This document shows positions 25,316 to 34,053 of a stretch of DNA of 64,000 nt, one piece after another. The stretch is taken from the NCBI RefSeq assembly GCF_000373185.1, contig NZ_KB890660.1, positions 106,849 through 170,848 of the forward strand, written 5' to 3'. Position 1 is the first letter of the stretch. Each line of letters opens with the position of its first letter. This DNA comes from Segatella paludivivens DSM 17968 = JCM 13650. GTDB lineage: Bacteria > Bacteroidota > Bacteroidia > Bacteroidales > Bacteroidaceae. Both the position numbers and the translations under genes were made by a program. The notes under the pieces were generated by a model. It did no database searches. It saw nothing but the letters and a program-made list of their open reading frames with translations, and was not told the origin of the DNA.

Positions 25316-26224
25316 ATGGAATTAAGACAGTTGAGATATTTCCTTAAGGCAGCAGAAACACTGAACTTTTCGGAAGCTTCTAAAGAACTTTTTATAACGC
25401 AGAGTACGCTCTCGCAGCAGATTAGACAGTTGGAGCGTGAATTGGGAGTGTCTTTATTCCAGCGTAATAGTCATGAGGTGCTGCTTACAGAAAATGGTGA
25501 GCATCTGCTTCCTTATGCTAGAAAGACTATTATAGATGCCGATACATGCGTGGAAAGCATGAACGACTTGAAAGAAATGATAGGTGGAACTCTGAACATC
25601 GGTGTTACATATACGTTTAGCCCACTGCTAACGGATTCCCTTCTTGAATTTATGAAGAGTTATCCTAAGGTGAAGCTTAATATTTACTATAAGCCAATGA
25701 CTGAGCTTATGGATATGTTGCAACAGAGAGAAGTTGATTTTGTGTTGGCTTTCAAACCTACACGAAGATATGAACATATTGAGAGCCATGTGCTTTTTAA
25801 TAATAGGCTTAATGTCGTGGTAAATGAAAGTCATCCGTTGGCTAGTCATAAATCTATTTCTTTGTCAGAATTAGAACGTTATGATATGGCACTGCCGGCT
25901 TTAGGACTTCAGGCACGCAATACATTTGATGATATATGTTCGCATACTGACCATGAATATAAGGTGAGAATAGAACTTAATGACGTTAGCATCTTGTTGA
26001 AGCTTATTAGAGAAACAAGTTATGTCACGGTACTTGCCGAAACTACAATTCATGATGAGGACGGACTGATAGGTGTACCTCTCGAGGGAGTCAATGATAA
26101 CATGGAAGGGTGTGTTCATCTTTTGAAAAATGCGTATGTAAAAAACAGTGCACGCGAGTTTTATAGGCTATTATGTGAGTCAAATTCGATAAAAAAATAC
26201 TCTGCATTGGCAGATTTGATATAA
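25316..26224 (+). CDS. LysR-family transcriptional regulator
   Basis: About 302 residues from the ATG at 25316; an in-frame TTG lies four codons earlier. The N-terminal winged helix (MELRQLRYFLKAAETLNFSE, then SQQIRQLERELGVSLFQR) is classic LysR, and the C-terminal periplasmic-binding-like domain begins near residue 90 (GTLNIGVTYTFSPLLTDSL). It resembles the CynR/OxyR-length group. It lies 8 bp after the exporter genes on the same strand, so it may regulate amino-acid export in response to an unknown co-inducer. Confidence 0.93.
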   Translation: MELRQLRYFLKAAETLNFSEASKELFITQSTLSQQIRQLERELGVSLFQRNSHEVLLTENGEHLLPYARKTIIDADTCVESMNDLKEMIGGTLNIGVTYTFSPLLTDSLLEFMKSYPKVKLNIYYKPMTELMDMLQQREVDFVLAFKPTRRYEHIESHVLFNNRLNVVVNESHPLASHKSISLSELERYDMALPALGLQARNTFDDICSHTDHEYKVRIELNDVSILLKLIRETSYVTVLAETTIHDEDGLIGVPLEGVNDNMEGCVHLLKNAYVKNSAREFYRLLCESNSIKKYSALADLI

Positions 26225-26290
26225 AAAAATTACTCGGCTATGGTGAAAACCAATAGCCAAACCTCAAAATAATCATTTTAGTGTATGAAA

Positions 26291-26332
26291 AAACCGTCAT
26301 TAGATTGTGAAACCTGATGGCGGTTTAATTTT
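26291..26332. terminator. Bidirectional terminator between lysR and barrel gene
   Basis: aaaccgtcat (26291-26300) pairs with atggcggttt (26317-26326) with one G-T wobble. A T-run follows on the plus strand and an A-run precedes it, so it can work in both directions. Confidence 0.8.
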
Positions 26333-26352
26333 TTATACGTATTTATTGTTGA

Positions 26353-26914
26353 TTACAACTCAAATTTGTAACCAAGTGTAATCTGAAATACGCTGTTTTT
26401 TGAGTCTGAACCATCGATAATCTTGGTTGTACCCCAATTGTAGCGACCGTCAATGACAAAGTTGTTGTATTCGTAAGAAATACCTACTGGAATTGAAAAA
26501 TCAATAGTTTTAGCGTCAAAGCTGCTAGAATAGCTAAAACCGCCTTCACTTCCAGATAGTTTGCTGTTTACATTAAAACCTGGTTGGATACCCAGTTTAA
26601 TAGCAAGACCTTTTGCTACATAAACATTTGCAAGAATTGGAACGTTGATATAATCCAACTTAGCTGTTGTTCCATTGTTTTTAGCACCTTGCATAGAATA
26701 AAGGGCACCAGCACTGATAGAGAACATGTCCGTAGCCTGATACTCAAACTCTGCACCTACAACACCGCTCCAGCGTGGATCGTTGTTGTCACCCCTTAGT
26801 AATGTTTGCAATGTTTAAACCAACTTTTGGTTGAATAGTTAATGAACCAATGGCATGTTGTGCAAAAGATGTTGAAGCAAACAACAACATAGCTGCAAAT
26901 AAAATTTTTTTCAT
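26353..26914 (-). pseudogene. Outer-membrane beta-barrel protein with a frameshift
   Basis: Translation from ATG at 26912-26914 (complement) gives a normal signal peptide (MKKILFAAMLLFASTSFAQ) and IQPKVGLNIANITKG, then a stop. The rest of the protein (DNNDPRWSGVVGAEFEYQAT through ITLGYKFEL) continues in the next frame. The break is at a four-C run, 26802-26805 (GGGG in the gene); removing one base restores a continuous 186-residue porin-family barrel ending in the aromatic-rich strand typical of BAM substrates. It is either a real single-base frameshift, a phase-variable homopolymer or a sequencing error. A small hairpin (ctccc-tttgt-gggag, 26941-26955) lies in the leader. Confidence 0.8.
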
Positions 26915-27114
26915 AATGGTTTATATTTATATTAATTTCGCTCCCTTTGTGGGAGTAACTCTCTAATATTAATTAGTCATTGCAAATATATATATATATT
27001 TATTTAGTTCCAAATTTTTATCGAATTAAATATTAGATTGTATTTTAGTCATTAAAGCCAAAAACGAGTTTAAGCTTAGTGATATTTTCTAATAAGATTC
27101 GTTGCTACCTATTA

Positions 27115-30100
27115 TTATTCATATTCAATATATCCGCCTTTGGACTTTATGTGCTCAATGAGGCTTTTAAATATAATATCATTATTAAGTATCTCTGCAT
27201 TACCAGTAAGGATCATTTGTTTTCTAGCCCTTGTAATTGCAACATTCAGTTTGCGGTCAATAATATGGTCATCTTCCTCAAAACAATTACTTGTAAGGAA
27301 GTCTAATTGATAACGATTCTGGATGGTGAACGAATATATTATTACATCTCGTTGACTTCCTTGGTATCTCTCAACAGTATCTATACTTATATCTCCTAGT
27401 TCTGGAATACCAAGTTTCTCAATTTCCTTTCTTATCATTGAGATCTGGTTGCGATAGGGTACTATCACTCCTACAGTTTTGTCAGCATTGAACTTAACAC
27501 CATAGAATCTGTATATGCGTCTTAGTATATCTGTGACTATTTTAGCTTCTTCTGAGTTTACCTTGTCTGATATATTAGGTTCCTTACAGAATCTTGAAGG
27601 AATGAATACCATTCGGCGAGCCTTTAATGCATTATCAAGATAGTCAATTGATTCCAATGAATATTCAAGTTGCTTTTTTGTCTGATGTTCAAGAGGAACT
27701 GGTTGCAGATTTTCCTTATAATAAAACATCTTGTTAGGGAATTCTGCAATGTCAGGATGCATGCGTCCTTGACGTCTCAGCACACCAGTAAATTCATTTC
27801 TGTTATTAATATTCTCAATATGTATAAGCCTTTCAAATAATGAGTTTCGACAGTTGTCGAGGCAAATATTGTTAAGGCTTACATCATTTACAGATGAAAT
27901 AGCAGAATCTTGTTGAACTACTGCCGGTAACTGTTTGTAGTCGCCAATAAGAACGAACTTGGAATCAGCTTGAGCCAATAGTCCGATGATGTTCGGTTCA
28001 AGGATTTGACTTGCCTCGTCAACAATAACAGTAGAGAAGTGTTTTAGATTGAACAGGTAAGACTTACCTTGAATTGTTGATGTTGTGCCAACAATTACTT
28101 TGCAATCTAAAATCTTTTGCCTTATGACATTTAATTTCGGACAGTTTTCTATTATCTGTGATAAGAGGTGTTGTCTGTATTTTGTGTCACAAGTAAACTC
28201 GTTGCCTATACGTATATAATCTATATCGTTGTCACTCAGCATTCCACATATTTCATCAACAGCTCTGTTGGTATAGCTCATAAGCAATATAGATTGGTCG
28301 GAACTTATAGATTCTCTCACCATATATTGCAGAGCCATACTTGTTTTTCCTGTCCCCGGAGGACCAACAAGTAAGAAATAGTCAAGTGCCTGTTTGGCTT
28401 TAAGTATAATTTCATCATACGATGGATTGTAGCTATGACTTAATTGTATGCTTTCATCTTTACGTGGTTGGCGTTGAGCCAAAAGTAAGTCTTTGAAGCT
28501 TTGTCGCGAAGTGATAAATTTATGAAGTGAACGGATTGCTGAAGTAGTAGATGCATCACTGCCACTGTGTTCTATCGCATAAGTTGTGTCGGTAAAAATA
28601 GACGAATCTTGTTGCCCGTCCGTTAGATGTACGGTAAGACTATTTGAATGTATTTCAATAAGATTACCCTTAAACAAGAGAGTCTTTCTTACATCTGGCT
28701 CTTCGTTTTCATTATATGCGTACATATATATCATGTCGCCCATTCTGAAGTTTGGAAGAAAGTCTGCGCCTTGATCAGGAACGCTGAATGTTATGGTATC
28801 ATATCCGTTAAAGTCATTGCTTTTCTCCTTGTTTACTATTCGCAAGTCGGTATATATGTTTCCAGTCTCTTTCTTCTCTGCCAATGGCATATTCCACAAA
28901 TCGGCAATGCTGTTGCCTACACCTTCTTGCGAACCTACTTTACTAGCCAGCTGCTCTCTATACACAAACGTCATCATTCTATTGAAGTATGCCTTCTCAA
29001 GACTTGATAGGTTATGCAATGGAGTTAACAAATCGTCAAATCTCGGCAATATCCAATTGTTGAAAAAGTTATTATTCAGTTGGTTTTCATTTAAGGTTTC
29101 GGCTGAAAGTTCTTCAATAACTCCGTCAAATCCATTTATCGCAAAACTGAATTCATTTGCCACTAGCTGATTTCTGAATTTAATAGCTTCGCGGAACAGC
29201 TTTTGATAGAAGTTTACAACTACAAGCCCCCCGGGTAAAGGATATTTAGAATAGAGCAGTCTTATATCAGTCTTGTTGCTGCCTACATGAAAATTTTGTT
29301 TAAGTACGCCATAATACAATAACAACTGTACATAATGATCTTCTTTCTGAAAACTTCCGTATTCATTTGGTTGATTACTTTGTATATTGAAGTTGCCTCC
29401 TGATTTTTGCTCAACAAGCAGAGAAAAATCAGTAGTCATAAGGTCGGCACGTCCTTGTATTCCAAGTTGTTCACAGATGAACGATGGCTCCAGTATAGCA
29501 CTGCTTTTTCTATCCGAAGATAGATAGTCGTTTCTTATGTAATCAACAATTTGCTGAATGTTTCTTGTCTGTTTAATTGCTGCTACACGGAAATCCTCTT
29601 TTTTATTTAAATCGGGACACGTGCAATATTCCAAAGCCTTCTCTTTAAAATTTTTCTTGAATGTTTCAGCCCAGTCATATTTAGTCTTACTGTTTATGAT
29701 GTCGTCAAGAGCGCTTCCTGCGAAGTTACCTATTAGTATCGCTTGACTGTTGGCTGCCGAAGACATACTGTTTACTGTATATGACAACGGATTATGCCCA
29801 TATTCGGTGAAGCATCTTGCAATGCTACTTATATCTATAAGAAAGTCTGGCTCAATCACAATTATAGAAGTTTCACTGCTTCCATCATATTCTTCCAAAG
29901 GGGATGTAACGTCTATAAGATTTATCTGCATACCTTTTTTTAATATGTCATTAAGATATGCTTGTTCTTCTTTTAGATGTATGCTGATTTCACGGTTTGT
30001 AGAATCCTGATCAATTTCGGCAGTGAGATATTTATCTTCAAAGCTCTTTACGATGCATCGTATATAACGATAGTCTATATGACGATATTCTTGCTGCGGT

Positions 30101-30468
30101 TTATCTTCGACAGGTAGTAAGCCTACCAACGAAGAAGGAATATCAGTATCAAAAACGGCTGAAATAAATATAGCCAATGCACGGCAATCATACATAAGGT
30201 CGCTTTTGTCAATAGCCTGTGCATGATTACTGTTACGTCTCATTCGTTGAATGGCAATCGCATCATTCGTTGCTACATGATGTTTCTTGCAAAGAAAGTC
30301 TACCTGAGAAAATAAGTTACCGAAAGCAAGGTTGTTGCCTGTCAGCCCCTGACTGCATGCCAGAACAAGAGTCTCGTGAAGCATCTTGTTTATAGGTGAG
30401 CCTTCATCCGCGCGAATAATATCAAGGATGCGGTCAAAGAGTTCATTGCTTGATATGAAATTAGACAT
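27115..30468 (-). CDS. Dna2-like nuclease-helicase (PD-(D/E)XK + SF1 helicase)
   Basis: About 1117 residues from the preferred start at 30468, which overlaps the upstream ogt stop by 8 bp. Residues about 320-400 carry a Cas4/AddB-type nuclease core: QGRADLM with Asp342 and VEQKSG with Glu353 and Lys355. The C-terminal half is an SF1B helicase of the DNA2/NAM7/UPF1 group: Walker A GPPGTGKT at 702-709, VIVDEASQILEP with Asp817, RRQGRMHPDIAEF, VERYQGSQRDVIIYSF and NVAITRARKQMILTG. It probably unwinds and trims DNA flaps or ends during repair. No Cys cluster for an iron-sulfur centre is obvious around the nuclease. A standalone defence role is an alternative, but the partner is a DNA-repair methyltransferase. 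Confidence 0.9.
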   Translation of the reverse strand: MSNFISSNELFDRILDIIRADEGSPINKMLHETLVLACSQGLTGNNLAFGNLFSQVDFLCKKHHVATNDAIAIQRMRRNSNHAQAIDKSDLMYDCRALAIFISAVFDTDIPSSLVGLLPVEDKPQQEYRHIDYRYIRCIVKSFEDKYLTAEIDQDSTNREISIHLKEEQAYLNDILKKGMQINLIDVTSPLEEYDGSSETSIIVIEPDFLIDISSIARCFTEYGHNPLSYTVNSMSSAANSQAILIGNFAGSALDDIINSKTKYDWAETFKKNFKEKALEYCTCPDLNKKEDFRVAAIKQTRNIQQIVDYIRNDYLSSDRKSSAILEPSFICEQLGIQGRADLMTTDFSLLVEQKSGGNFNIQSNQPNEYGSFQKEDHYVQLLLYYGVLKQNFHVGSNKTDIRLLYSKYPLPGGLVVVNFYQKLFREAIKFRNQLVANEFSFAINGFDGVIEELSAETLNENQLNNNFFNNWILPRFDDLLTPLHNLSSLEKAYFNRMMTFVYREQLASKVGSQEGVGNSIADLWNMPLAEKKETGNIYTDLRIVNKEKSNDFNGYDTITFSVPDQGADFLPNFRMGDMIYMYAYNENEEPDVRKTLLFKGNLIEIHSNSLTVHLTDGQQDSSIFTDTTYAIEHSGSDASTTSAIRSLHKFITSRQSFKDLLLAQRQPRKDESIQLSHSYNPSYDEIILKAKQALDYFLLVGPPGTGKTSMALQYMVRESISSDQSILLMSYTNRAVDEICGMLSDNDIDYIRIGNEFTCDTKYRQHLLSQIIENCPKLNVIRQKILDCKVIVGTTSTIQGKSYLFNLKHFSTVIVDEASQILEPNIIGLLAQADSKFVLIGDYKQLPAVVQQDSAISSVNDVSLNNICLDNCRNSLFERLIHIENINNRNEFTGVLRRQGRMHPDIAEFPNKMFYYKENLQPVPLEHQTKKQLEYSLESIDYLDNALKARRMVFIPSRFCKEPNISDKVNSEEAKIVTDILRRIYRFYGVKFNADKTVGVIVPYRNQISMIRKEIEKLGIPELGDISIDTVERYQGSQRDVIIYSFTIQNRYQLDFLTSNCFEEDDHIIDRKLNVAITRARKQMILTGNAEILNNDIIFKSLIEHIKSKGGYIEYE

Positions 30469-30961
30469 CTGTACTCTTTTCCCAATCAAGAAGTTGCTTC
30501 TTTAGTTCTTTTCCCCAATGGTATTCCCCAAGAGTTCCGTCTTTATGTATGATGCGGTGACAAGGCACAAGCATTGCAATAGGATTCTGAGCTACAGCAC
30601 TGGCGACAGCTCTTACAGCCTTCGGCTCGCCAATACGTTCAGCCAGTTCCTGATAAGAAATAGTCTCACCTTTTTGTACTTTCATCACTTCTTTCCACAC
30701 CTTAAGTTGAAATTCCGTACCATGAAGGTCTATGTCTATTTCATGGTCGTATCCGTCAAAGATAATTCTCTTTACGGTATCAGCCATCATATCATCTTGT
30801 GTAGTAGGAGTGTACACACCCCAGTGAGAAGCGAGTTCGTGGATAACCTCCATTTTATTATATCCTAAAAACTGTAGGTCACAGATACCCTTTGACCTGC
30901 GTGCTACTACAATTGTTCCGAATTTACATTCAGCGAAACCATAAACTATTTCTGTATCCAT
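30461..30961 (-). CDS. ogt: Methylated-DNA--protein-cysteine methyltransferase
   Basis: A 166-residue protein. AMLVPCHRIIHKDGTLGEYH contains the PCHR active site with acceptor Cys134, and the preceding SYQELAERIGEPKAVRAVAS is the recognition helix. It transfers alkyl groups from O6-alkylguanine to itself and is then inactivated. There is no Ada-type N-terminal regulatory domain, so it matches the Ogt/MGMT form. It is flanked by three bases from the hydrolase gene upstream and overlaps the helicase gene downstream, giving a three-gene operon. Confidence 0.96.
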   Translation of the reverse strand: MDTEIVYGFAECKFGTIVVARRSKGICDLQFLGYNKMEVIHELASHWGVYTPTTQDDMMADTVKRIIFDGYDHEIDIDLHGTEFQLKVWKEVMKVQKGETISYQELAERIGEPKAVRAVASAVAQNPIAMLVPCHRIIHKDGTLGEYHWGKELKKQLLDWEKSTDV

Positions 30962-30964
30962 AAA

Positions 30965-31954
30965 TTATTGTCCTCCAAGTCTTTCAAAAAATATTATTAC
31001 CTCTTCCCATGTCTTAAATTCCTCACTACCGTACTCAATTGCGGTACCCATGAAATTCTCATCGGGAAATAAATCAACCATATAGTCTCCATAAAGCAGA
31101 TGTTTCTGGTTGGTGAATATGATGTGGTTGTATGCTGGTGCAGAAATGTATTCCTCAACCCAATTCTGAACTTTTTCTGTATATTCGTGATTGTTAGTTG
31201 GTGCCTCTGCCACTATATATACGTTATAATTTTCTATCAGCATTTCGTAAGCCTTATGCATGCTACTTACAGGTTTGCCGTAGCTGTCATGCATGGCGTT
31301 ATAGTTGATATAGATAATTGGGCGTTCCTTTGCTTGTTGTCTGTCGTCAATCCATCTTATTATAGGAATAAGATAGTGTAACGCGACCTTGTCAATCAGT
31401 CTGTGCTCACCATGAAAATATATTGCATTTGGATAGTGACTTCTAAAAATATCGAAAGTGTGCACAACAGGATCGTTGTCTCCAAACATACCGATAACTC
31501 TGTTTTTGTCATCATTATCAATGTCGGTGAAACTTTGTTCTGTTAGATCTTTATATTCTTTAATCAGTGACTTGTTAACTATAATTTCATTCACTCCGTC
31601 TTTACGTGGGTTTTGAAATTCTTGTCGTCCTGTCATACTGCTCATGGTGTCACCCATTTGAAAAGCAGGATTAACAAGTATTCTGTCAAAGCCGTGTAGC
31701 ATTTCTGTTAACATACCACCCATGGAAGTTCCGATAATCAAGTCTGGTTTCTCGTTTTCAGCCATAGACTTCAACAACAGCATCGCTTCTTCTGGATGTA
31801 CAGGAATATCTTCTGCTATGATTTTAGCTTTAGGCATCAGTTCCTGAAGCATCTTCACTGTTCCGCTTTGTGCTGAAGAAAGGAAACCGTGAACATACAT
31901 AATCTTCTTTCCCGCCATAAGTTCGGGAAACTGCTTGATATAAGGATTCTCCAT
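30965..31954 (-). CDS. YqiA-like alpha/beta hydrolase fused to a degenerate HAD/5'-nucleotidase-like domain
   Basis: A 329-residue cytoplasmic protein. Residues about 15-205 match the YqiA/YcfP esterase fold: MYVHGFLSSAQSGTV, the nucleophile in LIIGTSMGGMLTE, and FGDNDPVVHTFD with EHRLIDKVALHYL for the acid and His. Residues about 212-329 resemble the deoxyribonucleotidase (NT5C) branch of HAD proteins (RPIIYINYNAMHDSYGK, VYIVAEAPTNN, KHLLYGDYMVDLFPD, TWEEVIIFF). The DxD catalytic motif reads N217-x-N219, so phosphatase activity is unlikely. It is the first gene of the operon with ogt and the helicase. Substrates are unknown. Confidence 0.75.
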   Translation of the reverse strand: MENPYIKQFPELMAGKKIMYVHGFLSSAQSGTVKMLQELMPKAKIIAEDIPVHPEEAMLLLKSMAENEKPDLIIGTSMGGMLTEMLHGFDRILVNPAFQMGDTMSSMTGRQEFQNPRKDGVNEIIVNKSLIKEYKDLTEQSFTDIDNDDKNRVIGMFGDNDPVVHTFDIFRSHYPNAIYFHGEHRLIDKVALHYLIPIIRWIDDRQQAKERPIIYINYNAMHDSYGKPVSSMHKAYEMLIENYNVYIVAEAPTNNHEYTEKVQNWVEEYISAPAYNHIIFTNQKHLLYGDYMVDLFPDENFMGTAIEYGSEEFKTWEEVIIFFERLGGQ

Positions 31955-31972
31955 TGTTTTAATCTTTTCTTA

Positions 31973-32208
31973 ATGCAAAGATAGTGCCAGCGAGTACAAA
32001 ATCATTAAGTTTACTTACATGTTTTGTTGAGTGCCGCCTTATCTTATGCAAAGATAATGCCAGCGAGTACAAAATCATTAAGTTTACTTATATGTTTTGT
32101 CGAGTGCCGCCTTATCTTATGCAAAGATAGTGCCAGCGAGTACAAAATCATTAAGTTTACTTACATGTTTTGTCGAGTGCCGCCTTATCTTATGCAAAGA
32201 TAATGCAA
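31973..32208. repeat. Three 73-bp tandem repeats plus a partial fourth, each with a -7 promoter element
   Basis: Units start at 31973, 32046 and 32119 and differ at only a few positions; a fourth begins at 32192 and diverges after about 17 bp. Read on the minus strand each unit carries TATCTTTG (31976-31983, 32049-32056, 32122-32129, 32195-32202), the Bacteroidetes -7 element. The first lies about 22 bp before the ATG of the hydrolase gene. TTTG is 13 bp upstream of each, closer than the usual 19-21 bp. Confidence 0.92.
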
Positions 32209-32454
32209 GCCGAACACAATACAAAATAAAAAATGTTTTTATTTTAAAAGATAGGTATTAGTGAATCTCGTATTGTAATAATAAAGGTATTACATTTATC
32301 GTTACTAGAATAATTTATTGATATTTCATGTAACCTATTGCTAAAACAAAAATGAATACATTGTAGACATGCAGAATTCTAAAAAAGAAAAAGCAGAAGA
32401 TATAGACTAATATAGCATTAGTCTTATAATCTCTACTTTTTGCTTATTATTTAT
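32209..32454. other. Intergenic region with terminator-like hairpin
   Basis: No gene seen. A hairpin with agactaat (32404-32411) and attagtct (32417-32424) sits in a longer imperfect stem. It is followed on the minus strand by a T-rich run (32375-32392), so it probably terminates the WG-protein transcript. Confidence 0.5.
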
Positions 32455-33576
32455 TTACTTGTTTATTTTTTCACCATGATTGTTTAACAATATGCCATTG
32501 TTGTTTTCATTACATAGGAATACATTTTTATTAATGGCAATAATTTCAGAGAAGATAGGTTTCGTCAGTGGTTTGCCGTTATAGTCAATCAAGCCATAAG
32601 TACTAGTATGACCTCCTACACTATAGCTGTTACATGAAGCTACAGCCATAATATGTGTACCTTTCTTATTAAGTTTACTAGTACGATATAGAAGTGGCTC
32701 AATTCCGTCACAAACAAATTTGTCCTTTACTGTAAGATCAAAATTCAGTCTTTGCATAGTACAATCTTTGTTTTGAATAAGAATCCCTGAATCGTCAATA
32801 TCCATATAAATATATTTGCATGGTAGTATCATCTTTCTGAAGCCTTTCATCAGCCCATATCCATCTTTATTCTTAACAATCCAGTAATCATTGACTCCAC
32901 GTTTTAAATCTACATAAATAGGAGGTATAGCCCATTCTCCTTTTTTATTAATAACGCCAAAATGGCAATCACCTACAGCCATTATGCAATAGCCATTATG
33001 AAAACAATACCCGTCGGCATTATTTGAAAACTCAAATGATTTTTTGAATGCACGCTTTCCATGATGATCTATAAAAAACAAATCATTGCCTTTTTGTACT
33101 GCAGCCAAACTATCACTGAAGATCCAAGCTTTGTCATAGTAAGGGCGAATCACAATTTTGCCAGTATATGCATTGAAATATCCTCGCTTTTCTCCTTGTG
33201 AAAAACATATCAAACTATCTCCATCAAAAGGTTTGGCTACCAATCCTACATCTTCTATCAGTTTTTCATTAGTATGGTAGTTATATATATAACCCATCCC
33301 AACGCTAGGGTTGTGGAAATATATATTGCGACTAATATATCTTTCGTCTGAAGTTTCTTGTGCTTCATTCTCAGCTTCGCTAGTGGTATCTTTGTTTTTT
33401 ATATACTCATAAGCGCATACTATAGATAGGGCAATTAAAGCAAACAACATTATTGCTATACATGTGATAAAAGCTCTTCGAATGAAGGTCCTAAATTTAA
33501 ATTCTCTCGGAGAAACAAATAACCAGTGAAAACCTCGTAAAAAGGTTGACCATACAGTTTTAGCAATATTCTTCAT
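32455..33576 (-). CDS. WG-repeat protein with one membrane helix
   Basis: A 373-residue protein. A short basic N-terminus is followed by one transmembrane helix (ITCIAIMLFALIALSIVCAY, residues about 37-58), an acidic linker and a repeat region. The repeats follow the WG/KWG pattern: KRGYFNAYTGKIVIRPYYDK, HFGVINKKGEWAIPPIYVDL, TYGLIDYNGKPLTKPIFSEI. WG domains form beta-rich scaffolds with no known catalysis and are common in uncharacterised Bacteroidetes proteins. The orientation would place the repeats in the periplasm. It is monocistronic and divergent from the LytTR regulator. The function is unknown. Confidence 0.75.
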   Translation of the reverse strand: MKNIAKTVWSTFLRGFHWLFVSPREFKFRTFIRRAFITCIAIMLFALIALSIVCAYEYIKNKDTTSEAENEAQETSDERYISRNIYFHNPSVGMGYIYNYHTNEKLIEDVGLVAKPFDGDSLICFSQGEKRGYFNAYTGKIVIRPYYDKAWIFSDSLAAVQKGNDLFFIDHHGKRAFKKSFEFSNNADGYCFHNGYCIMAVGDCHFGVINKKGEWAIPPIYVDLKRGVNDYWIVKNKDGYGLMKGFRKMILPCKYIYMDIDDSGILIQNKDCTMQRLNFDLTVKDKFVCDGIEPLLYRTSKLNKKGTHIMAVASCNSYSVGGHTSTYGLIDYNGKPLTKPIFSEIIAINKNVFLCNENNNGILLNNHGEKINK

Positions 33577-34053
33577 TGTTGTCGTTTATTTTAAACTTTA
33601 ATAAAGTTATACATCACGTTTATTATAATCAAAACTAATAATTTATGTGAGAACATTATGTCTTATTTCTATTGCAAATTTAGAGTTTACTGTTCGAATA
33701 TAAAAATCGCCAAATCCAAAAGAAACCCTAAACTTGCCATTTCTGTGCTTGAATTGATAGAATGTGTGCTTGAACTGGCATTAATTTTCAATAACGCTAA
33801 ATTAGCATTTGAATTAAATTAGAATTGGGTTATCTTTATTATTAACAAGATTAGAATACTCCCTAATTTTAAGGACAAAAAATATCAATAAAACTTGCTT
33901 TAAAAGAAATATATTCTTATTTTTGCAAAAATATAGACTAAAGTAAACTCTCTATAATGAAAACATTTCAGATTGAAATTGCAATGTTTGTTTATAGGGA
34001 GTTGTTATTTTTGTTTGTTCTCAAAGTCTTACTTTAAATACACTTAAGTGATT
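33577..34053. other. Divergent intergenic region upstream of LytTR regulator
   Basis: The 477-bp gap contains a good plus-strand promoter (listed separately) and a long nested hairpin in the following leader. Its outer stem is 33946-33956 with 33993-34003 (11 bp, one G-U), and its inner stem is aaacatt (33961-33967) with aatgttt (33983-33989). No ORF is supported in the leader. Confidence 0.55.
33895..33925 (+). promoter_or_regulatory. Promoter of the LytTR/histidine-kinase operon
   Basis: TTG (33895-33897), 20-bp spacer, TATTTTTG (33918-33925). The transcript would begin near 33931 and carry a leader of about 120 nt that contains a stable hairpin. Confidence 0.65.

Noticed and set aside
31973..32208. 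Tandem repeats as a CRISPR array
   Set aside because: The 73-bp units are contiguous and nearly identical throughout, with no variable spacers and no cas genes.
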